33,337 nt of DNA from an uncultured Pseudomonadota bacterium (GTDB taxonomy: Bacteria; Pseudomonadota; Gammaproteobacteria; Burkholderiales; SG8-41), in assembly GCA_946885605.1 (NCBI GenBank), contig CAMPGR010000029.1, positions 1 to 33,337 on the forward strand, given 5' to 3'. Below, piece after piece: positions 8,427-17,055 of the stretch. The first letter of the stretch is position 1. Each line of letters opens with the position of its first letter. Under the pieces are notes generated by a model. It was not told the DNA's origin. It saw only the letters and a list, made by a program, of their open reading frames with translations, and searched no databases. Both the position numbers and the translations under genes were made by a program.

Positions 8427-9332
8427 ATGACTTCGCCGATCTTCGCCGGTACCGCGAGCGCAAAACTCGCCGCATCCCTCGCGCGGGAGTTGGGCACGCG
8501 ACTGGGCGAGTGCGTCGTCGGGCGCTTTCCGGATGGAGAGGTGGAGGTTCGCCTGCTTGTCCCGGTACGCCGCAAGGACGTCTTCCTCGTGCAATCGACT
8601 TCGCCGCCGGTCAACGATCACCTCATGGAGCTGCTGGCCATGGCCGACGCATGCCGGCGTGCGGGCGCCGCGCGGATCACGGCGGTGATCCCCTATTTCG
8701 GCTACGCGAGGGCGGACAAGCGGCACGGCCGCCGTGAGCCGATCACCGCGCGCGTAGCCGCCGATCTGCTGGAGGCCGTCGGCATCGCGCACATGGTCAC
8801 CGTCGACGTGCATACCCCTCAGATCGAAGGGTTCTTCCATGCACCGGTCGATTCGCTCACTGCGGTGCCCGCGCTCTGCCAGGATCTGGAGAACCGCCTG
8901 CCGGTGGACGCGGTGGTCGTGTCGCCGGACGCCGGGCGCACCAATCTAGCAGCGCACTATGCCCGCTGTCTCGGCGCACCGGTGGTTCTGCTGCACAAGC
9001 GCCGAGGCAGCGGCGACAAGGTGGAGGTCACGCACGTGGTGGGCAACGTGGCGGGAAAGGCATGCCTGATCATCGACGACATCATCTCGACTGCGGCCAC
9101 GGTGGCGCAGAGCGTCAAGGCGCTGCTCGAAAAGGGCGCCCTTCCCGGCATCGTGCTCGCCGCGACTCACGGCCTGTTCGTCGACGGCGCACGCGAACGA
9201 CTGGATTCACTTCCGATTCGCGAGATCGTGGTAACAGACACCGTCGAGGCGCAGGAGACGGGCTGGGACAAGCTGCGCGTGGTTTCCACCGCGCCGCTGC
9301 TGGCCGCCGCGCTCAGGAGGTTCGTCTCGTGA
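8427..9332 (+). CDS. Ribose-phosphate pyrophosphokinase paralogue (PRPP synthetase family)
   Basis: About 301 residues, starting [12 protein letters not shown] synthetases transfer pyrophosphate from ATP to ribose 5-phosphate. Family marks seen: GRFPDGE, a YARADKR...REPITA segment matching the ATP-binding loop, [21 protein letters not shown], and a PRPP-binding loop [10 protein letters not shown]. The loop differs from the bacterial housekeeping form (VDDMIDTGGT); the DDIIST core recalls archaeal enzymes, and the usual GG is AA. This is probably not the housekeeping prs. The frame is open upstream to a TTG at 8358, but similarity begins at the ATG at 8427, which lacks a clear ribosome binding site. 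It is the first gene of a unit with a phosphoribosyltransferase (16 bp gap) and an esterase-family protein, implying that its PRPP feeds the neighbour. Confidence 0.88.
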   Translation: MTSPIFAGTASAKLAASLARELGTRLGECVVGRFPDGEVEVRLLVPVRRKDVFLVQSTSPPVNDHLMELLAMADACRRAGAARITAVIPYFGYARADKRHGRREPITARVAADLLEAVGIAHMVTVDVHTPQIEGFFHAPVDSLTAVPALCQDLENRLPVDAVVVSPDAGRTNLAAHYARCLGAPVVLLHKRRGSGDKVEVTHVVGNVAGKACLIIDDIISTAATVAQSVKALLEKGALPGIVLAATHGLFVDGARERLDSLPIREIVVTDTVEAQETGWDKLRVVSTAPLLAAALRRFVS

Positions 9333-9348
9333 CGAAAGGACCGACATC

Positions 9349-10023
9349 ATGAGCGCAAGATTTCGTGATCGCCGCGAGGCCGGGCGCTTCCTCGCCCGCG
9401 AACTCGCAGCCTACGCGAACCGTCCGGATGTGATCGTGCTCGCGCTGCCGCGCGGCGGCGTGCCGGTCGGGTACGAGATCGCCCAGGCGCTGCATGCGCC
9501 GCTCGACGTGTTCCTGGTGCGCAAGCTCGGCGTCCCGGGCCACGAAGAGTACGCCATGGGCGCCATTGCGAGTGGGGGCGTCAGCGTGCTCAACGAAGAG
9601 GTGGTGCAGAGGCTGGGCATTTCGCCCTATCAGATCGAGACGGTGGCGGCGCGCGAGCAGCGGGAGCTCGAGCGGCGCGAGCGCGCCTACCGCGGCGAGC
9701 GCCCGCCGCCCGAGGTGAGCGGTCGCACCGTCATCCTGGTGGACGACGGGCTGGCGACCGGCGCCTCCATGCAGGCAGCGGTCCTGGCACTGCGCCGGCT
9801 GCAGCCGGCCCGCATCGTCGTCGCCGTACCGGTTGCGGCGCCCGAAACCTGCGAGCAGCTGCGCGAAATCGCCGACGAAGTGGTATGCGCCACGACCCCG
9901 GAGCCCTTCTACGCGGTCGGGCTGTGGTACGAGGACTTTTCCCAGACGAGCGACGAGGAAGTACGCGCGCTCCTCGCGCAGGCTGAGGAAGCACGGAAAG
10001 GAGAGCAGTCTCATGCCAGTTAG
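9349..10023 (+). CDS. Phosphoribosyltransferase domain protein (Rv2030c N-terminal type)
   Basis: 224 residues with the type I phosphoribosyltransferase fold: [13 protein letters not shown] early, [21 protein letters not shown] in the middle, and the PRPP loop [18 protein letters not shown] lies eight bases before the ATG. The N-terminal [12 protein letters not shown] and the RKLGVPG segment resemble, from memory, the uncharacterised phosphoribosyltransferases found alone or fused to erythromycin-esterase domains, such as mycobacterial Rv2030c and Rv0571c. The acceptor base or molecule is unknown. Its last 11 bases overlap the start of the esterase-family gene, so the two proteins are made together. 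Confidence 0.9.
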   Translation: MSARFRDRREAGRFLARELAAYANRPDVIVLALPRGGVPVGYEIAQALHAPLDVFLVRKLGVPGHEEYAMGAIASGGVSVLNEEVVQRLGISPYQIETVAAREQRELERRERAYRGERPPPEVSGRTVILVDDGLATGASMQAAVLALRRLQPARIVVAVPVAAPETCEQLREIADEVVCATTPEPFYAVGLWYEDFSQTSDEEVRALLAQAEEARKGEQSHAS

Positions 10024-11362
10024 CACTGACACCGACCTGGCCCTGGCGATACGCGACGCGGCGCAGCCGCTGACCGGCGTCGCGGCGGACTACGACAGGC
10101 TGATGAAGATGATCGGCGATGCCCGCTTCGTCCTGCTGGGCGAGGCGTCGCACGGCACGCACGACTTCTACCGGGAGCGCGCGCAGATCACGCAGCGCCT
10201 GATCGAGGAAAAGGGCTTCACCGCCGTGGCCGCCGAGGCCGACTGGCCCGATGCCTGGCGCGTCAACCGATTTGTCCACGGCGTCGGAGGCGACACCTTC
10301 GGCCACGAGGCCCTCGGCGACTTCAAGCGGTTTCCGACCTGGATGTGGCGCAACACGGTAGTCGCCGAGTTCGTCGACTGGCTGCGCGAGCACAACGAGT
10401 CGGGTCCCAAGGATGGCGTCAAGGCTGGCTTTTACGGCATGGACCTGTACAGCCTGCGCAGCTCCATGGAGGCGGTGCTGCGCTTTCTCGAGAAGGTCGA
10501 CCCGCAGGCGGCCAAGCACGCGCGGGAGCGCTACGCCTGCTTCGACCGCTTCGGCCCGGACGACCAGGTCTACGGCTTCCTTACCGCGAGCGGCGCGACG
10601 CCGTCCTGCCAGGAGCAGGTCATCGAACAGCTCATGGAGTTGCAGAAGAATGCCGTGGAGTATGGCAAGCGCAGCCCGCCCGTGGACGAGGACGAGTTGT
10701 TCCACGCCGAGCAGAACGCGCGCCTGGTGAAGAACGCCGAGGAGTATTACCGCACGATGTTCTTGCGCGGCGAGTCGAGCTGGAACCTTCGCGACCGCCA
10801 CATGATGGAGACCCTGCAGGCGCTCGCGCGGCATCTCGAGCGCAAGAGCCTGCCGGCGAAGATCGCGGTCTGGGCGCACAACTCGCATCTCGGAGATGCC
10901 CGCGCGACCGACATGAGCTGGCGCCGCGGCGAGCTCAACGTCGGCCAGCTCGTGCGTGAGGCTTACGGCAAGGCGTCGTTCCTCACCGGATTCACCACGA
11001 ACCACGGCACGGTCACCGCCGCCTCGGACTGGGACGAGCCCGCGCAGCGCAAAAGTGTGCGCCCGGCGCTCGAAGGCAGCTACGAGGCCGTGTTCCACGA
11101 CACCAATCTCGCCCGCTTCCTCCTCGGCCTGCGCAGCGGCAACGACGCGACGCGCGGCCTGCGCGAGGCGCGGCTCGAGCGCGCGATCGGCGTCATCTAC
11201 CGGCCGAGCACCGAGCGCATGAGCCACTACTTCGACGCGGAGCTTCCAAGCCAGTTCGACGTCGTCCTGCACTTCGACGAAACGCGGGCGGTCGAGCCTC
11301 TCGAGCGCACCGCGCTATGGGAGAGAGGCGACCTGCCGGAGACCTATCCGTTCGGGGTCTGA
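10013..11362 (+). CDS. Erythromycin esterase family protein
   Basis: 449 residues. The N terminus has the family's catalytic region [16 protein letters not shown] followed by [13 protein letters not shown]; a second conserved histidine block is [10 protein letters not shown], and a FTTNHGTV segment follows. In Ere-type macrolide esterases the Glu and His of GEASHG and the His of AHNSHLG line the active site. Most family members outside resistance plasmids have no proven substrate, so macrolide resistance should not be assumed. The start is the ATG at 10013, with GGAG nine bases upstream, overlapping the phosphoribosyltransferase stop by 11 bases. The frame stays open upstream of this ATG only as a shadow of the preceding gene. 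Function is probably tied to the two upstream genes. Confidence 0.92.
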   Translation: MPVSTDTDLALAIRDAAQPLTGVAADYDRLMKMIGDARFVLLGEASHGTHDFYRERAQITQRLIEEKGFTAVAAEADWPDAWRVNRFVHGVGGDTFGHEALGDFKRFPTWMWRNTVVAEFVDWLREHNESGPKDGVKAGFYGMDLYSLRSSMEAVLRFLEKVDPQAAKHARERYACFDRFGPDDQVYGFLTASGATPSCQEQVIEQLMELQKNAVEYGKRSPPVDEDELFHAEQNARLVKNAEEYYRTMFLRGESSWNLRDRHMMETLQALARHLERKSLPAKIAVWAHNSHLGDARATDMSWRRGELNVGQLVREAYGKASFLTGFTTNHGTVTAASDWDEPAQRKSVRPALEGSYEAVFHDTNLARFLLGLRSGNDATRGLREARLERAIGVIYRPSTERMSHYFDAELPSQFDVVLHFDETRAVEPLERTALWERGDLPETYPFGV

Positions 11363-11385
11363 GAAATCCGCATTCAAACAGGTCG

Positions 11386-12354
11386 TCAATCCACGGTCGC
11401 ACCGGAGGCCTTTACGACTTTCGCCCAGAGGGCCACCTCCTCTCCCACGTACCTTGCGAATCGCTCGGGCGAAAGCGGCGCCGGCTCCGCGCCGAGCTTG
11501 TCGAGACGCTCCTGCATGTCTGCTGTTTGAAGTATCGCCGCGATGTCGAGGTTGATCTTCGCAACCAGATCCTTCGGGATCGCAGCGGGGCCGAAGACGC
11601 CATACCACGACGTCACGTCGAACCCCGGAAGCCCGGCCTCGGCCACGGTCGGCACGTCCGGGAGCAGCGGCGCCCGCTTCACGCCCGTCACCGCAATCGG
11701 GCGCAGCCTGCCCGCTTTGATGTAGCCCATCGCCGGTGGCAGTCCGATCGAGGCGAGCTGCACCTGGCCGGCGAGCAACTCCGACACCATCTGCCCGGAA
11801 CCGCCCTTGTACGGAACGTGCACCATCTTCGTATCGCTCATGAGCATGAAAAGCTCGATCGCGAGGCGATTGGGCGAGCCAGGCCCTGCCGAACCGAAGT
11901 TCAATTCGCCGGGGCGCTTTCTCGCGAGCGCAATCAGCTCCTTCACGCTCTTCACGGGCAGCGAAGGATGGACCACGATCGCGCTGGGATAGCCCGCGAT
12001 GCGATTGATGGCGATGAGGTCCTTCTGCAGGTCGTAGGAGAGCTTGCGGTAGAGCGTCATGTTGATGGCATGCGGGGTGCCTGCAACGACCAGCGTATAG
12101 CCGTCCGCTTGAGCGCGTGCGGCGAGCTCTGCGCCGATGTTGCCGCCCGCCCCGGGCCGATTGTCCACGATCACCTGTTGTTTCCAGCGCTCCGAGAGCT
12201 TCTGGCTCACCACCCTCGCGAGCGCGTCAGTCGCCCCGCCGGGCGCGAAGGGCGCGATCATGCGGACTGTTCTGGACGGGAACTCCTGTGGCGCCGCGAC
12301 AGGGACGATGCAGACGAACGCGGCCAGCGTAACGGCCAATCTCCAGCGATACAT
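11386..12354 (-). CDS. Bug/TctC-family tripartite tricarboxylate transporter substrate-binding protein (copy 1)
   Basis: 322-residue periplasmic binding protein. A typical signal peptide (MYRWR, then a hydrophobic core, cleavage near VAAPQ) is followed by the Bug signature: FPSRTVRMIAPFAPGG, VIVDNRPGAGG, DGYTLVV, VPYKGG and LLPDVPTVAEAG. These proteins capture carboxylates or related small molecules; usually only one or two in a genome have a partner TctAB permease, and none is in this window. The frame extends far upstream, but the ATG at 12354 is preceded by GGAGGAGG and gives a proper signal peptide. A TATACT at 12388-12393 may be its -10. It converges on the esterase gene with a 23-bp gap and no evident terminator. 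The ligand is unknown. Confidence 0.93.
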   Translation of the reverse strand: MYRWRLAVTLAAFVCIVPVAAPQEFPSRTVRMIAPFAPGGATDALARVVSQKLSERWKQQVIVDNRPGAGGNIGAELAARAQADGYTLVVAGTPHAINMTLYRKLSYDLQKDLIAINRIAGYPSAIVVHPSLPVKSVKELIALARKRPGELNFGSAGPGSPNRLAIELFMLMSDTKMVHVPYKGGSGQMVSELLAGQVQLASIGLPPAMGYIKAGRLRPIAVTGVKRAPLLPDVPTVAEAGLPGFDVTSWYGVFGPAAIPKDLVAKINLDIAAILQTADMQERLDKLGAEPAPLSPERFARYVGEEVALWAKVVKASGATVD

Positions 12355-12553
12355 AAACCTCCTCCATCGTTCTGACGTGTTCCGGGAAGTATAGCGCTCG
12401 CGCGCACCGACCACCCCGCTCGTACCACCGCCGATCGTCGGATAAGGAGGGAAAAGGCGAGTCCTGTAGAATGGCCGCTCCACCATGCGAAGCGCGCTGC
12501 GGGATTGCACCGCCTCGCGCGACGAGCCGCATTACGGAAGAAAGGCACAGGCC

Positions 12554-13882
12554 ATGAACGCTCCGAACCAGACTCCATCGCTTGCGCACAACGTCACCCG
12601 CATCTCGCATCTCGATCTGCCGGGGGCGGGGCAGGTCTATGTCGACGGCAAGTACGCCTACATCGGGCACATCACCAACAAGGAAGGGCTCGGCACGAGC
12701 ATCCTCGATGTGTCGAATCCGCGCAAGCCGCGCCTGGTGTCCCGGATCCCGGTCGGCGATGCGAACTCGCACAGTCACAAGGCGCGGGTCATCGGCGACA
12801 TCATGATCGTCAACATGGAGCAGAACATGACCGCGATCGGCCGCAAGGCCGACGAATTGCCCAAGCTGCGCACGCAACTCACCGCGGCGTTGGGCCGTCC
12901 ACCCACCCACGGGGAGATCGCGGAGAAGCTCGGAGTCAAGGAATCGGACATCCCGGCTGTCGAAGCGGCCGAGAAGTCGCCGTACCAGCAGGGCGGGTTC
13001 AAGATCTACGACGTATCCGACCGCGCAAAGCCCCGGCTCATCACGCATCACCGCACGCACGGGCGCGGCGTGCACCGCTTCGACATGGATGCCGACTACG
13101 CCTACATCTCGACAGAGATGCCGGGTTACCTCGGCAACATTCTCGTGATCTACGACATTCGCAATCCTGCGAAGCCGGAAGAAGTCTCCCGCTGGTGGAT
13201 GCCGGGACAGCATGTGGCGGGCGGCGAAAAGCCGACGTGGCCGGGACGCCAGCACCGGCTGCATCACGCGCTGCGGCAAGGTGATCGGCTATGGGCCGGC
13301 TGCTGGCACGCCGGTGTGCGGGTGATCGATGCTTCGGACATCGCGAAGCCGCGCACCATCGGCGAATACAACTACCACCCGCCCTTCCCCGAGCCCTCGC
13401 ATACCTTCATGGGCCTGCCGCCGATCAACGGCCGGCAAATCGCCATCGCGATCGACGAGGAAGACCACGCGCACAGCGCCGAAGAGATGGCGAAGCGCCG
13501 CGGCCGCCCGCACGGCTGCCTGTGGGTGTTCGACGTGACGGACCTCAAGAGAATCCAGCCGCTTGCGATCTACGAAGTAAGCGAGCTCGATTCGCCCTGG
13601 AGCCGCGCGGCGCCGGGCCGCTTCGGTGCTCACCAATTCCAGGAGCACACGAAGGGCGGCGATACGTTGGTGTACTGCGCGTGGTTCGCCGGCGGATTAC
13701 GGATCGTCGATATCGCGGATCCAACCTCGCCGCAGGAAGTCGGTTACTTCATTCCCGAGCCGGCACCGGGTAAGGTTGCGCCGCAGACCAACGACGTGGA
13801 CGTGGACGAGAAGGGGCTCGTCTACATCGTCGACCGGTATTCGGGGTTCGACATCCTGGAATTCCACCAACCCAGCAGTTGA
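12554..13882 (+). CDS. LVIVD repeat protein (beta-propeller-like) with a helical insert
   Basis: 442 residues. Repeated blades of the form xxVYIVDxSDPxxPxxV are visible: ILDVSNPRKPRLV, IYDVSDRAKPRLI, IYDIRNPAKPEEV, VIDASDIAKPRTI, IVDIADPTSPQEV and VYIVDRYSGFDILE. This pattern is the LVIVD repeat, likely a propeller, found in surface or secreted bacterial proteins and some enzymes. No signal peptide is seen with the chosen start at 12554 (AAAGG eight bases upstream). Residues about 92-147 interrupt the repeats with a predicted helical stretch, LGRPPTHGEIAEKLGV, which looks like a helix-turn-helix of sigma-factor region 3. It is transcribed divergently from a Bug gene. No catalytic function can be assigned. 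Confidence 0.82.
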   Translation: MNAPNQTPSLAHNVTRISHLDLPGAGQVYVDGKYAYIGHITNKEGLGTSILDVSNPRKPRLVSRIPVGDANSHSHKARVIGDIMIVNMEQNMTAIGRKADELPKLRTQLTAALGRPPTHGEIAEKLGVKESDIPAVEAAEKSPYQQGGFKIYDVSDRAKPRLITHHRTHGRGVHRFDMDADYAYISTEMPGYLGNILVIYDIRNPAKPEEVSRWWMPGQHVAGGEKPTWPGRQHRLHHALRQGDRLWAGCWHAGVRVIDASDIAKPRTIGEYNYHPPFPEPSHTFMGLPPINGRQIAIAIDEEDHAHSAEEMAKRRGRPHGCLWVFDVTDLKRIQPLAIYEVSELDSPWSRAAPGRFGAHQFQEHTKGGDTLVYCAWFAGGLRIVDIADPTSPQEVGYFIPEPAPGKVAPQTNDVDVDEKGLVYIVDRYSGFDILEFHQPSS

Positions 13883-13905
13883 GCGCGGGCGACCACTCGA
13901 CGTTG

Positions 13906-14967
13906 TCAAACAGCCGGGTTTACATCGGGTTCGACCAGCAGTGTCGTGAGGCTCGGCGCCGGCATAGGGTGATCGATGCCGGCGCCGCTGGGAATGTTCT
14001 GGACTCCGGCGGCAAGCGTATTGGCAATGCCTGTCTCATTGCCCGCCAACGCGTCGGTATCGAGAGATAAAACGTCCGTGAGCTGAAGGACCTCTGCGTC
14101 AATGCTGCCGGCGTCGGACGACTGGACCGGCGCAGGCGGCGGAGCAAGCGCATCGGCCAGCTGGACATCGACGTCCTCGTCGATGTGCAACGTGGCGCTG
14201 GCCCCCAGATGGACATATTCCTCGTACGTCTCGCCCTCGATTGATACGTTCCCGCTGAATCTCCAGTAGTTATCCGAGACCGCGTAGATCCTGTCGTCGG
14301 CGCCGCCTTCAATACGAAGCAAGTCGGTTGTGGACGAAACCTGCTCCACTGTCGTGCCGTTGAGGAACAAAACGTTGTTCTCCGCGGCGGCGAGGTCGAT
14401 CACCTCGATGTTCTGAATGGCGGAATCGAGCTGGAAGACCTGCCCGTCCGTGACGACCCGAAGCGTGTCGGTACCCGCTCCGCCGTCGAATCCGAAGGTC
14501 TCCAGCACGTTCCACTGGTCATCCGGGTCGTAGATCAGAATGTCGTCCCCAGCGCCGCCGAGCAGCAGGTCGGCCCCGAACACGTTGAAGCCGGTTGTTC
14601 CGCCGTCGAGATAATCATTGCCGTCGCCCCCGGACAGCACGTTGCTGCCCGGATTGCCGACGATGACGTTGTCGCCCGAATTGCCGGTGCCATCGATGTC
14701 GCCGGTACCCGAGAGCACCAGCTTCTCGAAGTTCTGGGGCAGGGCATAGCTGACATGGGTGATGGCCGTATCGACGCCTCCCCGAGCATGTTCGAAGAGC
14801 CGGTCGCTACCATCGAAAAGATAAGTATCGTCGCCCGGGCCTCCGATCAGGTGGTCGCGGCCGAAACCGCCATCGAGTGTGTCCTGTCCCTCGAACCCCA
14901 GAACCTGATCAACGCGAGACGTGCCGATCAGAGCATCGTCCTGGTTCGTACCGGTGATCCTGGCCAT
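13906..14967 (-). CDS. RTX/hemolysin-type calcium-binding repeat protein
   Basis: 353 residues. Glycine/aspartate nonapeptide repeats occur in the N-terminal half: FEGQDTLDGGFGRDHLIGGPGDDTY, GNPGSNVLSGGDGNDYLDGG and LLLGGAGDDILIY (joined here across repeats). Such repeats bind Ca2+ in a parallel beta-roll outside the cell and are usually exported by type I secretion. The C-terminal half (from about residue 175) has no repeats and no recognised enzyme domain; a proline/alanine stretch ADALAPPPAPVQ precedes a low-complexity acidic tail. The start ATG has a strong GTAGGAGG. No type I secretion genes are nearby. It is convergent with the LVIVD gene (23 bp apart). Base composition is visibly less GC-rich than its neighbours, compatible with acquisition, but also with the repeat composition itself. 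Confidence 0.85.
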   Translation of the reverse strand: MARITGTNQDDALIGTSRVDQVLGFEGQDTLDGGFGRDHLIGGPGDDTYLFDGSDRLFEHARGGVDTAITHVSYALPQNFEKLVLSGTGDIDGTGNSGDNVIVGNPGSNVLSGGDGNDYLDGGTTGFNVFGADLLLGGAGDDILIYDPDDQWNVLETFGFDGGAGTDTLRVVTDGQVFQLDSAIQNIEVIDLAAAENNVLFLNGTTVEQVSSTTDLLRIEGGADDRIYAVSDNYWRFSGNVSIEGETYEEYVHLGASATLHIDEDVDVQLADALAPPPAPVQSSDAGSIDAEVLQLTDVLSLDTDALAGNETGIANTLAAGVQNIPSGAGIDHPMPAPSLTTLLVEPDVNPAV

Positions 14968-15205
14968 ATGCGCCTCCTACGTTGAGTTTGCGTAGATGTC
15001 ATGCGCCTCCCGCGAGTACGGCGCATCTGGCCCCTGACGTGCCTCATCCCCGATTTTCTGCAGATCGGAAAGACGGAGGACGGAATGTGAAACAGCGCTT
15101 TCTGAACACTTGCGCTGCTGACGCCGCACACTGCATTCATCAGCGCGGCGCTCACCGAAGCATAGCATGGAAACCGCGATGAGCAACGCCCGTCGCGGAT
15201 ACTTT

Positions 15206-15907
15206 CTAACTGATTCCTGTGCTCGAGAAAACTTTCTTTGCGTCTTCCGAGGTGAGTGCACGCGCGAGCGCGCGAGCAGCGTCCTGCGCTTTGCTCGCTG
15301 CGGTTGCAGCCGCATCGTAGCTCGTCACGTTCTGAATTTCGTCCGGCAACGGCGCCGCGAGCTTGACCTCGCAGCCCTTCTCGATCAGCACCATCACTTC
15401 CGAGATCTGCGCGAGTCCCACGGCTCCAGGCGCATGACCGCCGACGTACTCCATTACGGCACCGCCGCTATCGACGACGACGATTTTCGCTTTAATGCTT
15501 TCGGCAAGCCCGAGTTCTTTCAGAAGCCGGGCAGCGTAGACGCCGCTCGAGGCGCGGTTGTAGATCACCGCCGTTGCGCCCTCGAGCAATGTCTTGAACG
15601 CCGCGGTATCGCGCACATCTGGCGTCGCAGCATCGGCGCGCACGACGATGCCCATGCGCGAGCGGCCGAGAAAAGCGCGCGTGTCGGCAAGGAGCTTGCC
15701 CTGCTGCGCGATATCGTCCATCACCGCGGGCGGCGCAACAATGACATCTGCATTCTCTCCCCCCGACACGCGTTTCCGCAGCTCGGGCGCGGTGGAAAAT
15801 TGCACCGCAACGCGCGTTCCCGTCGCGCGCTCGAAATCCGCCGCGATGCGAGACACGCCGCGCTTCACCGCGCCGGCGCTCAGGATCCTGAGTTCGGTGG
15901 CCCCCAT
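15206..15907 (-). CDS. ModA-like substrate-binding domain protein without signal peptide
   Basis: 233 residues beginning directly with LRILSAGAVKRGV, the mature N terminus of molybdate-type periplasmic binding proteins. STAPELRKRV, ADVIVAPPAVMDD, GIVVRADA, YNRASSGVYAA and GAVGLAQISEVM follow the family pattern. No hydrophobic leader precedes the ATG at 15907, and no alternative upstream start in the same frame supplies one. No ABC permease or ATPase gene is adjacent. Short leaderless members of this family are common in betaproteobacteria and are of unknown function; binding of an anion in the cytoplasm is possible. No clear ribosome binding site is visible. It is divergent from the DapA-family gene. 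Confidence 0.8.
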   Translation of the reverse strand: MGATELRILSAGAVKRGVSRIAADFERATGTRVAVQFSTAPELRKRVSGGENADVIVAPPAVMDDIAQQGKLLADTRAFLGRSRMGIVVRADAATPDVRDTAAFKTLLEGATAVIYNRASSGVYAARLLKELGLAESIKAKIVVVDSGGAVMEYVGGHAPGAVGLAQISEVMVLIEKGCEVKLAAPLPDEIQNVTSYDAAATAASKAQDAARALARALTSEDAKKVFSSTGIS

Positions 15908-16081
15908 TGCGGCGCAAGCTTAGCAACGGCGCCGGGGCATTGGCAACCGGCATCCAGCTCATGCGCGCGCTTTCGGATTACGCGGCCGATGTGCTATTCT
16001 GAATTCAGTCACCACGTCTTCCACCCGCAGCACATTTCCAGCAGGGCGGTAACCCGTTTCTCGCCGCGAGGAGGCTACAGC

Positions 16082-17035
16082 ATGAAGGAACCGAAGCGCA
16101 TCAAGGGCGTGCTCGCGCCAGTCGTCACACCGTTCAATGCGGACTTGAGCCCGGATCCGGAGCGTTTCATCGCGCACTGCCGGTGGCTTTTGTCGCAGCA
16201 TTGCGGGCTCGCGGTTTTCGGCACCAACAGCGAAGCGAATTCCCTCTCGGTGAATGAGCGCATCGCGCTGCTCGAAGCCCTTGCCGCGGCCGACGTCGAT
16301 ACTTCGCGCATGATGCCCGGAACGGGATGCTGCGCGCTCACCGATTCAGTGCGGCTCACCGAGCACGCGGTGAAACTCGGCTGCGCCGGCGTGCTCATGC
16401 TGCCGCCGTTCTATTACAAGGGCGTCAGCGACGACGGGCTCTTCCGCAATTTCGCGGAGATCATCGAGCGCGTCGGCGATGCACGGCTGCGGATCTACCT
16501 GTATCACATTCCGCCCGTCGCAGTCGTGGGCATCACGCCCCATCTCGTCGAACGGCTGTTGAAAGCGTATCCCTCTTCGATCGCGGGCATGAAGGACAGC
16601 TCCGGGGACTGGAAGAACACCAAGACGATGCTCGATGCTTTCGCGAAATCGGGCTTCGATGTCTTCGTCGGCAGCGAGACGTTCCTCCTCGCGAACATGC
16701 GCAACGGCGGCACCGGCTGCATCTCCGCCACGGCGAACGTGAATCCCGCCGCGATACACAAGCTGTGGGCCGAATGGCAGAGCAACAATGCCGAGGACCA
16801 GCAGGCGGCGCTCAACGTGGTGCGCGACGCCTTCGGCAAGAAGTACACGATGATCCCGGCGCTCAAGCAGGCGATCGCCCACTTCGGCGACGACCCGCAG
16901 TGGGCGATGGTGCGCCCGCCGCTCGACAATCTCACGCCTGAGCAGGCGGTCTCGCTCATCGCGGAGTTGCAGCAGATCGACTTCACGATGCCGGGTCTCA
17001 AGGAGACGGGCGCGCGCGCCGCCGCCACCGGATAA
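16082..17035 (+). CDS. DapA/NAL family (dihydrodipicolinate synthase-like) lyase
   Basis: 317-residue class I aldolase with TIM-barrel family marks: VVTPFNADLSPD, Schiff-base Lys171 in AGMKDSSGD, and Tyr141 in YLYHIPP. Two positions speak against true dihydrodipicolinate synthase. The GTTGE motif is GTNSE here, and the arginine after YNVP that binds the second carboxylate is missing (YHIPPVAVV). It is therefore a pyruvate or 2-keto acid lyase/dehydratase of unknown substrate. GAGGAGG precedes the ATG by seven bases; the open frame upstream of 16082 is not coding. A TGNTATTCT at about 15992-16000 is a possible extended -10. The LigI-like hydrolase follows 20 bp downstream, so the two probably form an operon for a carboxylic acid. 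Confidence 0.9.
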   Translation: MKEPKRIKGVLAPVVTPFNADLSPDPERFIAHCRWLLSQHCGLAVFGTNSEANSLSVNERIALLEALAAADVDTSRMMPGTGCCALTDSVRLTEHAVKLGCAGVLMLPPFYYKGVSDDGLFRNFAEIIERVGDARLRIYLYHIPPVAVVGITPHLVERLLKAYPSSIAGMKDSSGDWKNTKTMLDAFAKSGFDVFVGSETFLLANMRNGGTGCISATANVNPAAIHKLWAEWQSNNAEDQQAALNVVRDAFGKKYTMIPALKQAIAHFGDDPQWAMVRPPLDNLTPEQAVSLIAELQQIDFTMPGLKETGARAAATG

Positions 17036-17055
17036 CCACAACACCGGGGGGCCCC

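Noticed and set aside
9731..11272. 513-codon minus-strand open frame
   Set aside because: Antisense of the erythromycin-esterase-family gene; composition typical of a shadow frame.
10013..11362. Macrolide resistance gene
   Set aside because: The family is right, but most chromosomal members have no shown macrolide activity and the neighbours are PRPP genes.
15167..16081. Long N-terminal extension of the DapA-family gene
   Set aside because: The added region is antisense to the ModA-like gene and reads as random; a strong ribosome binding site marks the ATG at 16082.
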